From Erythrophleum ivorense (taxonomy: Eukaryota > Streptophyta > Magnoliopsida > Fabales > Fabaceae), in assembly GCA_026724425.1 (NCBI GenBank), contig JAIUCV010000118.1, forward strand, positions 1,302,001 through 1,366,000: 64,000 nt of DNA. Direction: 5' to 3'. Made by a program: the position numbers and the translations under genes. Every line of letters begins with the position of its first letter. Position 1 is the first letter of the stretch. Under the pieces are notes generated by a model that worked only from the letters and a program-made list of their open reading frames with translations, searched no databases and was not told the DNA's origin. Shown here in pieces: positions 23,641 to 35,482 of this stretch.

Positions 23641-24976
23641 ATTTCTTATATTCACCTAGAAACCTTAGTTTCTTTTATGGTAATACTAAGGAATGATTTA
23701 GAAACACTTGTAAGAGGTTTCTATGAGTTGGAATTGATGAATGGAAGAATTAAATGCTTCTTATTAATGAATAAATTCATTTGCATATTTGAATATTTGT
23801 GGTTGTCTAATTAATGATCTTAACAATATTAAGGTTTCAAATTTCCTCACCTTTTCCCGATGTAATTAATCTTAATAACTTCAAACCTTGATTTATGATT
23901 ATTAATCATGTACTTAACCTTCATTACTATAATTAGAAGTTAGGGTCGTTACACTAATAACATAGGGAAAGGCCCATACACGATGCCAACTTACTATTAA
24001 GCACACTCTAGGCTCAATATATTCATGAGTCTGATCATAACTCATTGCCTAATCGAAACACAATGCACAGTTAGTAGTCGCACCACAACTCCACCAAAGA
24101 CACGCTTATGGTCAATGACAACAATAATTCACGTAGCTAACTAATCATTTAGCATTTCAAAATCATAAATTTGCAGCAAATATCATATTAAAATGAGCAT
24201 ATATATGGAATTAGAAAATTAACCTCAGTTACCTCAACAAAGCCCAATTACTCTTCCTCTAGCTACCAATATAATTTAAAGGCCCATCTAGCTTATGACA
24301 AGTATAATTATCATCGTTTAACCATTATTAACAAAAGATTTTCCTATCCACTAATCCATTTAATCAATAATCCATTATAAGTCACTTACCCAAGTTCCCA
24401 AAGAGCCCATTGCACTAATTAAGGCCAAAACACCAAGAACTCACAATGGGTCACTCCCAACATCTCTATTTTTGCACATATAAAAGCCATGCATCACAAG
24501 TCAATCAAAATGATGGAAATTCAACATATACACCTCCGAAAAGAAGGGGAAGCACTTACCCATACATCTAAGAGGTTAAATACATATTTGATCCTTAATT
24601 ACTAAGAACACGCCATGAGCCATCTTACAACTTGGATTTTTGCACATACAATTAGCCATATACTAAAGTCAGCCTATAACATGAAATTTGAACAAGGCTA
24701 CACTACAAAATAAAGGAAAATACTTACCCTATGATTCCACCAACTCCAAACTCTGAAAATCTTATAAGGAATAATCCAAACACCAAATTTTATATTTGAG
24801 AAGGAGATGAAAATTCACCAAACCAGAAACTAATTAGACTAAAATGAAGAAGAGAATGAGAGGGACATATTTTATATAGATGACCTTGGCCAAATCTTCC
24901 CCTAGAAGTGAGAAATGGTAAAAGAATGCAGAAAAACCTTAGCCCCTCTTCTTAAGTACGAAAATAACTTCCTTGT

Positions 24977-26321
24977 TGTAACACCTAGTTTTCTGTAAAA
25001 GGCCAAAAGCCAGGGATTTCCAAAGGAAGTCCCATAAATCACATGAATAGTAGCCAAATAAAATTAGAAGGATAAACTAGACATTTAAAAATGAGGATAT
25101 AAAGCTTGAGATGCTTGGAAACCCAAGCCAGAAGAGTTATGAAAAATTACAAAAATATATAATGGCATTTTTGTAATTTTAGAAAAAATTTGGAATACTC
25201 ATATGAGGGTTTTTAAATGGAAAAATTGAGTTTTTTGGGGTTCTTAGAAGCCCTAAAAATCATAGAAACCCTTAGAAGAGTTTAAAACCTTTTCGTTGAG
25301 CGATTTTGGTTATTGATTGACTAAAACTTTGATTGAATTGTTTGGATTAGTTTCAAACTCAATTTGGATGAAACCAAAGGCATTTTATAAGTTAAAGGAC
25401 CTAAATTTTATGATGGAAAAGATAGTTCTAAAAAAGGAGTTAAAATGAGGCCAAATAGAGAAACCATTATTTGGGGATTAAAATGAAAAGTGAAAAAGTG
25501 TCTTAAATCAGCCCCTAGCCTTTAAAAAACACATCCTCTCTCTTCTCCTTCTCATAACTGATGTTTTGCTAGTCTAGAATAGAACACAGGGCAGCTCCAA
25601 GGAATGCACAAGATGGGGGAAGAAGAAGGTGAGAAACCTAGCAAAAGTGTAAGAATTTCATGCTTTCTCCTTCACTAATTTTATTCTCCTCTTTCTCCTC
25701 TCTTTTTTTATGGTTTGCTGATTCATTTGGGGCTGCTTAATGACTAGTTTAGTTGGAGGAAGAGAGGAATTGAAGGAGAGACTTGAAGCAAGTGAAAGCT
25801 CCTTGAAAAAGCTTTGAAACAAGGTAAGAACCATGGCTTTTTGTTGCTTCCTCTTACTTGCTCTTCCTTTATGTTGTTGGCCAAATTTGAGCCCATGAAG
25901 AAGGAAAGGGTAAATTCTGATCATAGCAAGGTAGAGACAAGAGTTTTAGAGCATGAGGGACAGGATTATCCAATTGGAACTAAAAGAAAAACATTAAAAC
26001 TTAAGATATGTGATTTAGGGATTTTGATGCACCTAGCTAAATCTGAAACTTCCTAGGGGTCCTATGGCTTATATAAGAGTATGAATGAGGTCCCAAGATA
26101 TCTAAGAAGCTTTGCAAGTGTTAATCCCCTAAGAAAAGCCAAGACAATTCCATGGCTCTAAGTGTTTGGGTATGTCTCGGCCAAAGAGAGAGTGAGCACC
26201 TAAGGAGAGTTTTTATTGATTTCAAAGATAGAAATGGCCTAGATATGAATAATAAACACTAAAGGAACCATTGGTTTAAATTTAGAAGCCATGATTTATA
26301 AGATTAAACTTAGTATTCCTT
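24977..26321 (+). repeat. Family B LTR fragment (first 1.35 kb)
   Basis: Starts TGTAACACCTAG and is collinear with 16325-17690 (U3, promoter region, CT-rich leader with AAGGTAAG-type sites near 25825). It stops where family A sequence begins, and its remaining 2.2 kb are not found downstream. No protein is encoded; opposed open frames at 25658-26056 lie in the CT-rich leader. Confidence 0.75.
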
Positions 26322-28736
26322 TGTAGCACCCTGAAATTAATTAAGGATAATTATGATTAATTAGGAATTAATATGGGTAATTAAGAAAAATAATTAAATG
26401 GAAAGGGGAGGTGGAACTTATGGAGGAATAAATTGTTAATGTGGGTTTAAGATTCAATTAGATTAGAAACTTAATCTAGGCCCATAATTAATTTAAGTAT
26501 GCCATGGATAAACACTAATAAAGGCCCAATTTGGTTTATTGAGTTAGAAGCCCAAAACCCCATAAAAATCCTAGAAGTTTTGCAGCCCAATTTATTAAAC
26601 CATAGTCCAACAACTAAGAGGAAGCCCAATTGGGCCTTAGGCTAATGGGTCAGCCCATTTCTCATTAAAACCCTAGAGAAAACCCTCATCATTAACACCA
26701 TTCTACATAAACATTTAGAGAGCAAGAAGCAAATTTGGATGTCCCTTGGAGGCTAGGGTTTCCATCACTTTCTTGGTCTCATTTCCCACTTCTAAAGCTA
26801 AAATCAGCCAAAGTAATTATTATATAACTTGATCATCTCCTCTTCCTCTTCAATTTGACCCTATTAATTTTTTATTTAGAGCATTTTCATCCACACCTTA
26901 AATTTGATATGGGTTACTTGATGTTGTCTTAGAGGATTTTCAGAGGTTGAGGCTAGGAGAGATAGTGGGTAAGTATAAATTTCTCATTTTGATGCATTTT
27001 TTACTAGTTTAGGACCCTTATAGCTGATATATGATATGAGTGGTGATTTTGTGCAAATTTGTCTAAAATTTAGAGTATTGTTCTGAGGTTACTAGTGTAG
27101 GCACAACCAAATCCGAATTTGGTTCTTGTAGTGGCTGGGTAAGTGCTCTCTTGGTAGTTCTTTGTAGTTTAATTCTTTAAGTATTGGGCTTGCTATTATA
27201 AATGATGATTAGAAATAGTAAAGGTCTGGTTTTGTGTCCATAGGCTGAAGTAGCATTGTGGTTGGTTTTCAATGAATTGTCTACAAGTGAGGTAACTGGG
27301 GTTAAATGTTAAATTCATCATATGTCTACTTTAATTTTATATCTATTGCATATGTATGATTTTGAATGCTAAATGAATAGTTGGCTATTTGATATATTGT
27401 GATTAGACCTTGTAAGTCCATGGTGGAAGTGGTACAACTGCCACCCATGCATTGTGCTTCGATGGGACACTGGATTGTGATCAGGCCCTTATATGCACTA
27501 AGCCCAGGTTGTGTTCATTGGGGAGTTGGTGCAGTGGATGGGCCTATCTTGTTGTTAATGGTCTTTAACATGTGAAATGTGATTGCTAGTATGGGATAGT
27601 AGTTACTGATAACCCAATTGTTTCATTTGTTGATATGATTGTTATTTCTGATGCATATCTGATTAATTACATCTATGTTAATTAAATTAGAATATATGAA
27701 TAGAATTTGCCTTTCGTTATTGAGATTTGTATCTTACCCCATTTCATGGGCTAATTATTTCAGGTGAAGGTCCTTCAGGTAAGGATAAAGGGAAGTAAGT
27801 GGATAAACATCCATAAGTTAAGGCCATATATGGGAAATTCCACACTTGGATGGATCTAATCTAGGATGTATGCTAATTTTTGTCATTCTTTTGTATAGCA
27901 TCATCATCATGTAATCATGTTGCCAAGTGTTGGTATTTTGTGTTTTGGTAAACAATGATGTAACTAATAGGGAGTTAAACTCTTTACAACTTGGAATTTG
28001 ATGTATGCACTTATATATATGATATAGATCCTTGTTGATCTTAAGATATGGTCTATTATTTGAGAATGTAAATATATGATATCTTAATTGTTGACTTAGA
28101 CTAATAATGCATGGAGCCTATATTGGAATTTATATTTGGATGATAATGTTAGTAGTTATGAATCTTTCTTGCTATCATTGATATATATAAATTGCTAATG
28201 TATGATAGTAGATGAGTAAGAATCAATACCTAGGATTTGACTTGGCAATAAGAGACATGCTGAGTATATTACGTAGATAAATGCCATTAGAGTCCTACAA
28301 ATTAAGGTAGAGTGGCCCTAGAGTATTGCTAAAGGGAGAGCTAGAGTGTATGGGACAAAATTTAGGAGGTATAGGTATAGAAGAGGGTCACGCCACAACC
28401 AAGAATAGCTGAGTCATGACCAGGAGTCAGTTAAAAGCGAGGAACACTGTGGCGCGAGATGTCTCATCACAATGCAAGGCTAAAAATTCACTCAGCTAGA
28501 GTGATAGAGAGCAACCTTACCACAGTGCAAGATGTTTAGGCATAGCACAAGTCAAGGAAGTCAGGTAGGAAGTGCTCCAGAGAGTAGATTCGTTGCGGTG
28601 TGAGAGGATCAAGTCGTGATGAGAATCATGGGAGGAAAATTTTAGGTTCCAGTAGCTAATTTTGCCGTGGCTTAGGTATGGCCCACCATGATGCGGATCG
28701 TGAAATTTTCTACAATAGGTTCTGGGTGTAACTATC
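26322..28736 (+). repeat. Family A LTR lacking its 3' end
   Basis: Starts TGTAGCACCC and is collinear with 21028-23600. It contains GGGTAAGT sites at 26967 and 27137, the conserved module at 27405-27565, and a decayed CCGCGG-type array (28388-28690) with words such as GCCGTGGC and TGGCGCGAG. It breaks off about 300 bp short of the expected end, directly against an inverted A fragment. Confidence 0.75.
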
Positions 28737-29602
28737 CTAATTTTTAATCATAGTAAATAAGCATAATTCTGTGATTAAGAATCATAAATCAAGGTCTCAA
28801 GTCATTATGATTGATTGAAATAGGAAAAAGTGGGGGAAATTTTGAACCTTGATTATATTAGGGTCATTAACCAAATAACCATAGCTATTTAAACACATGA
28901 ATGAATCTAATCAATAACTAAAAGCTTTAATTCATTTATCTATTAATTCTGACTCACAAAAACCTCCTACAAGTGTTTCCAAGTCATCCTTTAGCATTGC
29001 CATAGGAAAAACCCAATTTTCTAGGTTAAAAATAAGATTTTAAGAACTTTTGCTGTGACTTGGGACGTTTTTGCCATGGCTAAATTGGCTATCGGAACCT
29101 AAAAACCAAGTTTTGGGACTCTTGTCATGGCTTGGTACACCCACGCTACAATGCAAGTGGCTATTGCAACTCAAAATCGATAATTTACATCTTGCACCGT
29201 AGCTTGGGTTTTTCATGCCATAACGAAGTGCTCTCGAGGACCTATTGCTCACATTTCTATGATTCTCATTGTGGCAGAAAGACACCCTGGAACCTATTGT
29301 AGAAAATTTCTCGGCTCGCACCGTGGCGAGCTATAATTGCACTACAGCGAAACAAGCTACTAGAACACTTATCACTTGATTCCCACGACCTATGCTGTGG
29401 TTGAAGATTTTACTTTGTGGCTGAAGATTTTGCACTGCAGTGATGTTGCTCTCTGTTACCCTCCCTAGGAAACTTTTTCGTTGTGCACTGTGACAAGACA
29501 TCTCGTGCCACGGTGCTCCTTGCCTCTATTTGACACTCAGCTACAGCTTAGCCCATTTTGGCTACAGCGTGACCCTATTCTGCACCTTTCCTTCCTAAGT
29601 TT
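28737..29602 (-). repeat. Inverted family A LTR fragment
   Basis: Begins TGTAACTATCCTAATTTTTA, matching the plus-strand look of minus-oriented A copies (57712 TGTGATGACCCTAAC...). It continues through the decayed CCGCGG-type array (29048-29580) and is cut by the family B LTR at 29603. The GAAATTTTCTACAATAGG at 28702 and its reverse complement near 29290 reflect two A copies in opposite orientation. Confidence 0.7.
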
Positions 29603-30069
29603 TGTAACACTATATTTATTTAGCCTATCTCTTCTCCTTTCTATTCATACTTCCTTAGATAGCACAATTTCTTTAAAAAAAAGTCCATTAAAATAATGGA
29701 TTATTTTGCGTTACGTAGCGAATAAAAATTTCATTTCATGTGTCGTGGATCATATGAACTCATCCATTTCATTCTCCTATTTAAATACATACATACAACT
29801 CAAAATCATCTCAAAATACGGCCAACAACTCAAGTTCATAGTATATATACACAAAATATTACATAGCTGTCTCGAGTTCTACTGCCAACTTCCGAATGCC
29901 AACTTTGAAAAATCATAACTAAATTTAGAAAAATTGAAATCATGCACACTATGTTATTATGGAAAGCTACAAATGTAAATTTATGATAAAAATAAGTCCA
30001 GACCAAAATAGGAATGTCTACCCATAGGAAATCGATGCAATAGTACATAAACTCAGCTAGCTGTTACGC

Positions 30070-30110
30070 CCCACATCGGATGGACGAGGGGAGGGTCCTG
30101 GGCATATAAG
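30070..30110 (+). promoter_or_regulatory. snRNA-type USE and TATA pair in TRIM LTR 1
   Basis: CCCACATCG (30070-30078) matches the core of the plant snRNA upstream sequence element RTCCCACATCG. TATAAG (30105-30110) follows after 26 bp. LTR 3 has the identical arrangement; LTR 2 has CCCACATTG. Whether it works as a promoter is inference. Confidence 0.5.
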
Positions 30111-30171
30111 CGGGTGCACTGAACACCTTAACAGCTAGCGTTTGGGGAGAGGGTAATGGCCCCATGACAAG

Positions 30172-30184
30172 TGGTATCAGAGCC
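30172..30184 (+). other. TRIM primer binding site 1
   Basis: TGGTATCAGAGCC, a perfect match to the initiator tRNA-Met primer complement, two bases after LTR 1. Confidence 0.85.
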
Positions 30185-30375
30185 GGACCCAAGTTTAGCC
30201 CAGTTGGTAGGCCCCTCTAGTGGGCCACTTATGACGAGGGCATCACGGATTGGCCTGGGGAGCTGTTACGCCCCACATTGGATGGACTTGGGGAGGGTCC
30301 TGGGCATATAAGCCAGAGCGCTGCACACCCCAGTAGGCGTGTCTTTTGGGGAGAGAGTAATGGCCCCGTGACAAG

Positions 30376-30388
30376 TGGTATCAGAGCC
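30376..30388 (+). other. TRIM primer binding site 2
   Basis: A second perfect TGGTATCAGAGCC two bases after LTR 2, showing that both internal domains kept the site. Confidence 0.85.
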
Positions 30389-30836
30389 AGACCCACGTTC
30401 CATGTGGCCTAGAGGTGGGCCCTTCAGTGGGCCACCCGTGATGAGGGCATCACGGATTGGTCGGGAAGCTATTATGCCCCACATCGGATGGACGAGGGGA
30501 GGGTCCTGGGCATATAAGTGGGTGTACTGCACACCTCAATAGCTAGTTTTTGGAGAGAGGGTAATGGCCCCGTGACATAGCGCTACTAATACTGACATAG
30601 AATTTCAAAAATTCATATCTCCTTACTCAGACATCCAATTCAGGTGATCTTAGTGGTCATAGAAATCTATAATGTCTAGTTTATGCCTGTAAAATTTCAT
30701 GAGCATTGGACGCCATTTGACTCTCAAATGACACAGGAGAAGAAATTGACCATATGAACAGTAACCACACCAGAATAATAGAAATTTAGCAACTTTGAAA
30801 ATTCATAATTAATTCCACAAAGCTCTAAATACTTTA

Positions 30837-33762
30837 TGTAACATCCCAAAATTAGTTAAGTTGTCAATCATAGTTTTAGATTAATTAGGAATAATTAGGT
30901 CAGTTAAGTAAATGAAAATTTTAGAGATAAATTATTAATATGGGTTTGAGATTTAATTAGGAGAGAAATTTCATCTAGGCCCAAATTAATGTAAGAGATC
31001 ATGATAAGAGGCTAATGGAGGCCCAATCTAATTCAATGGGATAGAGGCCCAAGATCCACCTCGTATAGGCTCTTATAATTGGCCCAATAACCCTTATGTA
31101 GACCCAAAACCTTTGAACTCTTAAAACCTGTTCTAGCCCAATGGAATTTTAGCAGCCCAATGCATAAGAGTTGGCCCAACAAAGCTAAAATCTGAAGCCC
31201 AAATGGAGTTGGACCTTGGAGCAACCCATGACCCATATTTGACCCAACTAAAATCTAACTTAAACCCTAAAAACTGACCTAGCCATCCCCATTCTATAGA
31301 CCATACAAAACACAAAGGGAAATTCAGAGCTTGGAAGGGAGGCTAGGGCTTGGGGCAAGAATTCCACTATTTCTTACCTCTAAGCTCAAAATCAGTCAAG
31401 GTGCTTGTTATATATCTTAATCCTCTTCTCTTCCTTTTCAATTTGGCTTGATTAGTTTTTCATTTGGAGCATTTTCACCATACCCAAATTCTGAAATATG
31501 GTTGTTTGGTATTTTCTTAGAGGAAATTCGTAGGTTGAGGCTAGGGCTGACATTAAGTAAGTGTAAACTATCTATTCTAGTGTATTTTCTGCTGGTTTAA
31601 GACCCCTATAGTTGATTTATAGTATGGGTGTTAATTATGTATGAATTTGCTTAGGAATTTAGGTAATATATTGAAGTTTCTAGTAGAGGACATACCCAAT
31701 CTGAATTTGGGGATTTGTGGTGACTGGGTAAGTGTTCTTTAGGTAGTTATTAGCATTTAAATTCTTTGGGTACTTGTTACTACTGTAAATGATGAATTAA
31801 AGTAGTAATTCTTTGATGCTATGGTTATAGGGAGATTTTTGTACCATTGGTGGCTATTGCAAATTGTCTACAAGTGAGGTAACCAGGTTCATATTAATTC
31901 TATGCATACATCTATTTTAATTTCATATTTTCTATACTTGAATGAATTGAAATGTTGAATGAATTGGTTGATTATCTATTGTATTGTGTTGGACCTTGTG
32001 AGTCCATGGTGGAGCTATGGTGCGGCTGCTACCCATGCATGTGCTTCGATCGGCCACTGGGTTATGATCAAACCCCAGATGCATTGAGCCCTAGTTGTAC
32101 TCAATGGAGAGTAGGTGCCGTGGACAGGCCTCTCCCGGTGTTATTGGCCTTTAACTTGTAGAAACATGATTGCTAGTATGGAATGGTAATCATGATAGCC
32201 TAATTGTTTCATTTATTGATATGATTGGTATGTTTTCTAATGTTTAAATGAAATCACGCATATATGTTGATTAAACTGGAATATATGATGGAATTTGCCT
32301 TAGTTACTGAGATTTATATCTTACCCCGTTTCATGGGATTAATATTTTAGGTGAAGGTTCTTCGGGTAAGGATAAAGGGAAGCAAGTGGATGAAAATCCA
32401 TGAGCTCCAACATGTGGGGAGAAGGCTACACTTAGGCTGATTTATTTAGTATAGATGCTAAATTTTGTATTCCTTATTGTATAGCATCATCATGTATTCA
32501 TGTTGCCAAATGTAGGCTTTTATATTTTGATTACCTAGGATGTATTCATTGAGGAGTTAGACCTTATCTTAGCTTGATATTGACTGTATGAACCCATAAC
32601 ACCTGATGTAAGAATTTTACCGAATTTATGGTATGGTATACGGTTGGAAATATAATTATGCAATGCATTAGATATTGATATGAATCATTGATGTATGAAA
32701 CCTCTAACGAAATGTATATCGAATGTTAATTTCCAATAGTGTATGAATTCTTCTTGTTATTACTCCATGGACTTGCTGGTATAGGATAGTTGGAGGAATG
32801 GAAATTTTACATTTAAGTTTTGAATTGGTAATGGTAGAATAGCTTGGTGAATAGGGTAGATAAATACCATTAGAGTCATATAAAATGAGTGGGAGTGGTC
32901 TTAGGGTGTTTCTAAGATGGGAATTGGAGTGTAGGGGACAAAATCTGGGAGATATAGTTACAGGAGGGAGTCACGCTGCAGCTAAGGAGGCTTCGCCGTG
33001 GCCAAATGAATGACAGAAGCGAGGGGTACGGTGGCATGAGTAATCTCACCGTGGCGCAAGCAAATAAAATTTTCCCGGAGAGTAATAGTGGCGAGGAACA
33101 CCGCAGCTTGAGGAATCTCTCCGCAGTGCAGAGTGGAAAAAAATCGCCCAAGAGGGTAACAGAATGAAACTTTACCGCGGCATAACATGTACCGCCGTGG
33201 TGCTAGTTGAGGGAACAAAGTAAGGAGTGTACAGTAGTGAATCTCACCGCGGAGCAAGGGTGTTCTGTCGAGGCGAGGATTGTGGGATTCGAAATAGTAG
33301 CTCTATGAGGCATTTCCGCCACGGCGCCACGTAAGCCGGCCTCAGCAATGGTCCAACTCACCGTGGCAAAATTTGCAAAAAATTGCCTAATGATTCAAGT
33401 ACCTAACTTAAACGCGGCGTGAATGGTCGGGGCCACAGCATAAGACCCCAAACTTTTACCTTTAGCTTAGAAACCCCAGTTTCTTCAAGGGTAATGCTAG
33501 GGAATGATACAGGAATATCTGTAGGAGATTTTTGTGTGTTGAAATTGATTAATGGATGAATTATAAACCCCTCATGGTAGTATGATTTCTTTTATGCACT
33601 TTTGTTTTGTTCGTGGTTGTTTAGTGATGACTCTAACATCAAGGTTCAAATTCCCCTATATTTTCATAACGTAATAAACTGTAACGACTCCAAACCTTGA
33701 TTATAGATTATTAATTGCATATTTAACTCTAATTACCATGTTTAGAAGGTGGGGTTGTCACA
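30837..33762 (+). mobile_element. Family A solo LTR in the inverted B LTR
   Basis: Starts TGTAACATCCC and ends GGTTGTCACA, 2926 bp. Flanks CTTTA and CTCTA form a 5-bp duplication with one change. It contains the donor-like sites (31554, 31726), the conserved module (31992-32150) and a partly decayed CCGCGG-type array (32968-33450). No internal domain, so a solo LTR. Open frames at 31952-32161 and 32912-33257 lie over the module and the array and are not genes. Confidence 0.85.
32968..33450 (+). repeat. CCGCGG-type array, intermediate decay
   Basis: Variants include GCCGTGGCC, ACCGTGGCGC, ACCGCAGC, ACCGCGGC, ACCGCCGTGG, ACCGCGGAGC and GCCACGGCGCC. Some CpGs are kept and others are read as TG or CA, between the intact copy at 36299 and the faded one at 28388. 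Confidence 0.65.
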
Positions 33763-35324
33763 CTCTATTCTTTAGCTTTCCAAAAATCTCTAGATAAGAT
33801 CTACATGCATGCCAAATTTGATGAGGAAATTCATTCATTTGGTCAAATTGTACTATAGGGTTCCAAAATGGCTATTTTTGTGCTTCTTAAGGGTCATAAA
33901 GGGTCTAAATTTGCTTCCAAGGCCACTTGAGCACATGAGAAAGCATCAAAATGGTCTATTAAAGGTCCAAAAACCTAGATTTCATAAACTCACTCTCCCA
34001 CCCAAGGTATACATAAGAACATACGAGCATTATCTTGCCATTCAATGTCAAGAATTTGCTATATCATTCACATGGCATCAATTCTCATATATACATCAAG
34101 TATCCATGTTATCATACATGTTCAAAGGGTTATATATCATATACATCATTAGATTACATCATATGCCATCAAAATGGTAACAAAGTGAACAAATTACATG
34201 TAACACCCCATAATTAATTAAGGTATTAATCATGGATTAGAGTTAATTAAGAGTGATTAATATGGGCTCATTGGGCAAGTTAAGTGAATGGAGACTTTAG
34301 AGAGATAAATTATTAATATGAGTTTGAGATTTAATTGGGATAGAAATTCTATTTAGGCCTAAATTAATAGATCATGAGAAGAGGTTAATAGAGGCCCAAT
34401 GGATTATGTGCAGACCTAAAATTCTTAAGCTTCTCAAACTTGGCCCAAACTCAATTAAACTTCAGCAACCCAAATGCATAAAACTGGCCCAACAAAATTC
34501 TGCAGCCCAACACTCCAAAAACTGGCCCAATAAGCTAAAATCTGAAGCCCAAGTGGAGATGGATCTTGGAGCAGCCCATGACCCATACTTGACCCAACTT
34601 AAACCCTAATACCCCACCCACTTACTCACTTGCTGAAACATAAGATTCAAGAGGCAAAATCGGAGGTGGAGAAGGAGGCTAGGGTTTGGGACCAAAATTC
34701 TACATTTTCTCATACTTAGAGCAAGATTCAGCCAAGGTAATAGTTATACAACTTAATCCCCTCATCTTTCTCCTTAATTTGGTCTAATTAGTTTTTCATT
34801 TGGAGCATTTTCATCCTACCCAAAATCTGAAATGTGAGTGTTTGGGGTTTTCTTGATGAAATTCGTAGGTTGGGATTAGGACTGACTTTGGGTGAGTTTA
34901 AACCCTCCATTTTGATGCTTTAATGGTTAATTTGAGACCCCCATAGCTAATTTATAAAATGGGTATTAATTATGTATGAATTTGCTTAGGATTTTGGGTG
35001 GAATATTGAGTTTTCTGGTGGAGGAAGCTTAAATCCGAAATTGGGACTTGTTGTGGCTGGGTAAATGATTCTTGGGTAGCCATTGGTATTTTAAATTCCT
35101 TGGGTACTGATTATGATTATTAATGATGAATTAGAGTAGTAATTATGTGATGTTATGGTTATAGGAGGAATTCTGCACCATTGGTGATTGTCACAAGTGT
35201 CTACAAGTGAGGTAACTAGGTTTATATCAATTCCATGTGTATATTTGATTTAATTTCATATGTTGCTGTAAATGAATGATTTGAAATGTTAAATGAATTG
35301 ATTGGCTATCTGTTATATTGTATT

Positions 35325-35482
35325 GGACCTTGTGAGTCCATAGTGGAGCTGTGGTGCGGCTGCCACCCGTGCATGTGCTTTGATCGAGCACCGGGTTATG
35401 ATCAAACCCAGATGCACTGAGCCCCAGTTGTGCTCAATAGAGAGTAGGTGCCGTGGACGGGCCTTTCCCGGTGTTAATGGCC
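35325..35482 (+). repeat. Conserved module of family A LTR
   Basis: Same block as 22509-22667. GGACCTTGTGAGTCC could form a short hairpin (GGAC/GTCC). It is followed by GTGCGGCTGCCACCCGTGC and GAGTAGGTGCCGTGG. Confidence 0.6.

Larger units (their letters stand above)
21028..23953 (+). mobile_element. Family A solo LTR with perfect TSD
   Basis: Starts TGTAATACC and ends GGTCGTTACA, 2926 bp. It is flanked by CTAAT on both sides (21023-21027 and 23954-23958). It is inserted in an older inverted LTR of the same family. Contents in order: U3; a TATA-like box at 21693; three GGGTAAG donor-like sites (21842, 22063, 22233); the conserved module (22509-22667); the AT-rich middle; the CCGCGG-type array in mixed condition (23341-23640). 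Confidence 0.9.
15677..24976 (-). mobile_element. Old inverted family A LTR, split by two younger LTRs
   Basis: Three pieces read as one minus-strand family A LTR: 15677-16324, 19842-21027 and 23954-24976, the last two each beginning with a target duplication. The first piece carries the terminus TGTAACAACC and a strongly decayed CCGCGG-type array (16012-16318). The middle piece corresponds to the region around the AGATATAAATCTCAGTAAC block. The last piece carries the conserved module (about 23965-24120) and the U3/R part, which is very close to 21610-21780 in reverse complement. The U3 end, some 570 bp, is missing where the family B fragment starts at 24977. Confidence 0.7.
30062..30577 (+). 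mobile_element. TRIM retrotransposon with three LTRs and two internal domains
   Basis: Three LTRs of 108-110 bp (30062-30169, 30264-30373, 30470-30577) alternate with two internal domains of about 95 bp. Each internal domain starts with a TGGTATCAGAGCC primer site two bases after the LTR. Each LTR begins TGTTACGCCCC (TATTATGCCCC in the third) and ends TGACA. Flanks share TAGC (30058-30061 and 30578-30581). Only LTR, primer site and a short purine-rich end are present, as in terminal-repeat retrotransposons in miniature, which rely on other elements' enzymes. I found no 5S-type internal promoter, so it is not Cassandra. It is inserted in the inverted B LTR. Confidence 0.85.

Noticed and set aside
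30172..30388. tRNA gene, because of tRNA-like TGGTATCAGAGCC
   Set aside because: Only the 13-base primer match is present, without cloverleaf or A and B boxes.
30266..30532. Antisense open frame across the TRIM
   Set aside because: It crosses LTR and interior boundaries of a noncoding element and exists only because the unit is GC-rich.
30062..30577. Cassandra-type TRIM with a 5S rRNA promoter
   Set aside because: I looked for the 5S internal control region in the LTRs and did not find it; the promoter-like parts are USE and TATA instead.
33809..34180. A 123-codon open frame
   Set aside because: It lies inside the inverted family B LTR and is interrupted in other copies of the same LTR.
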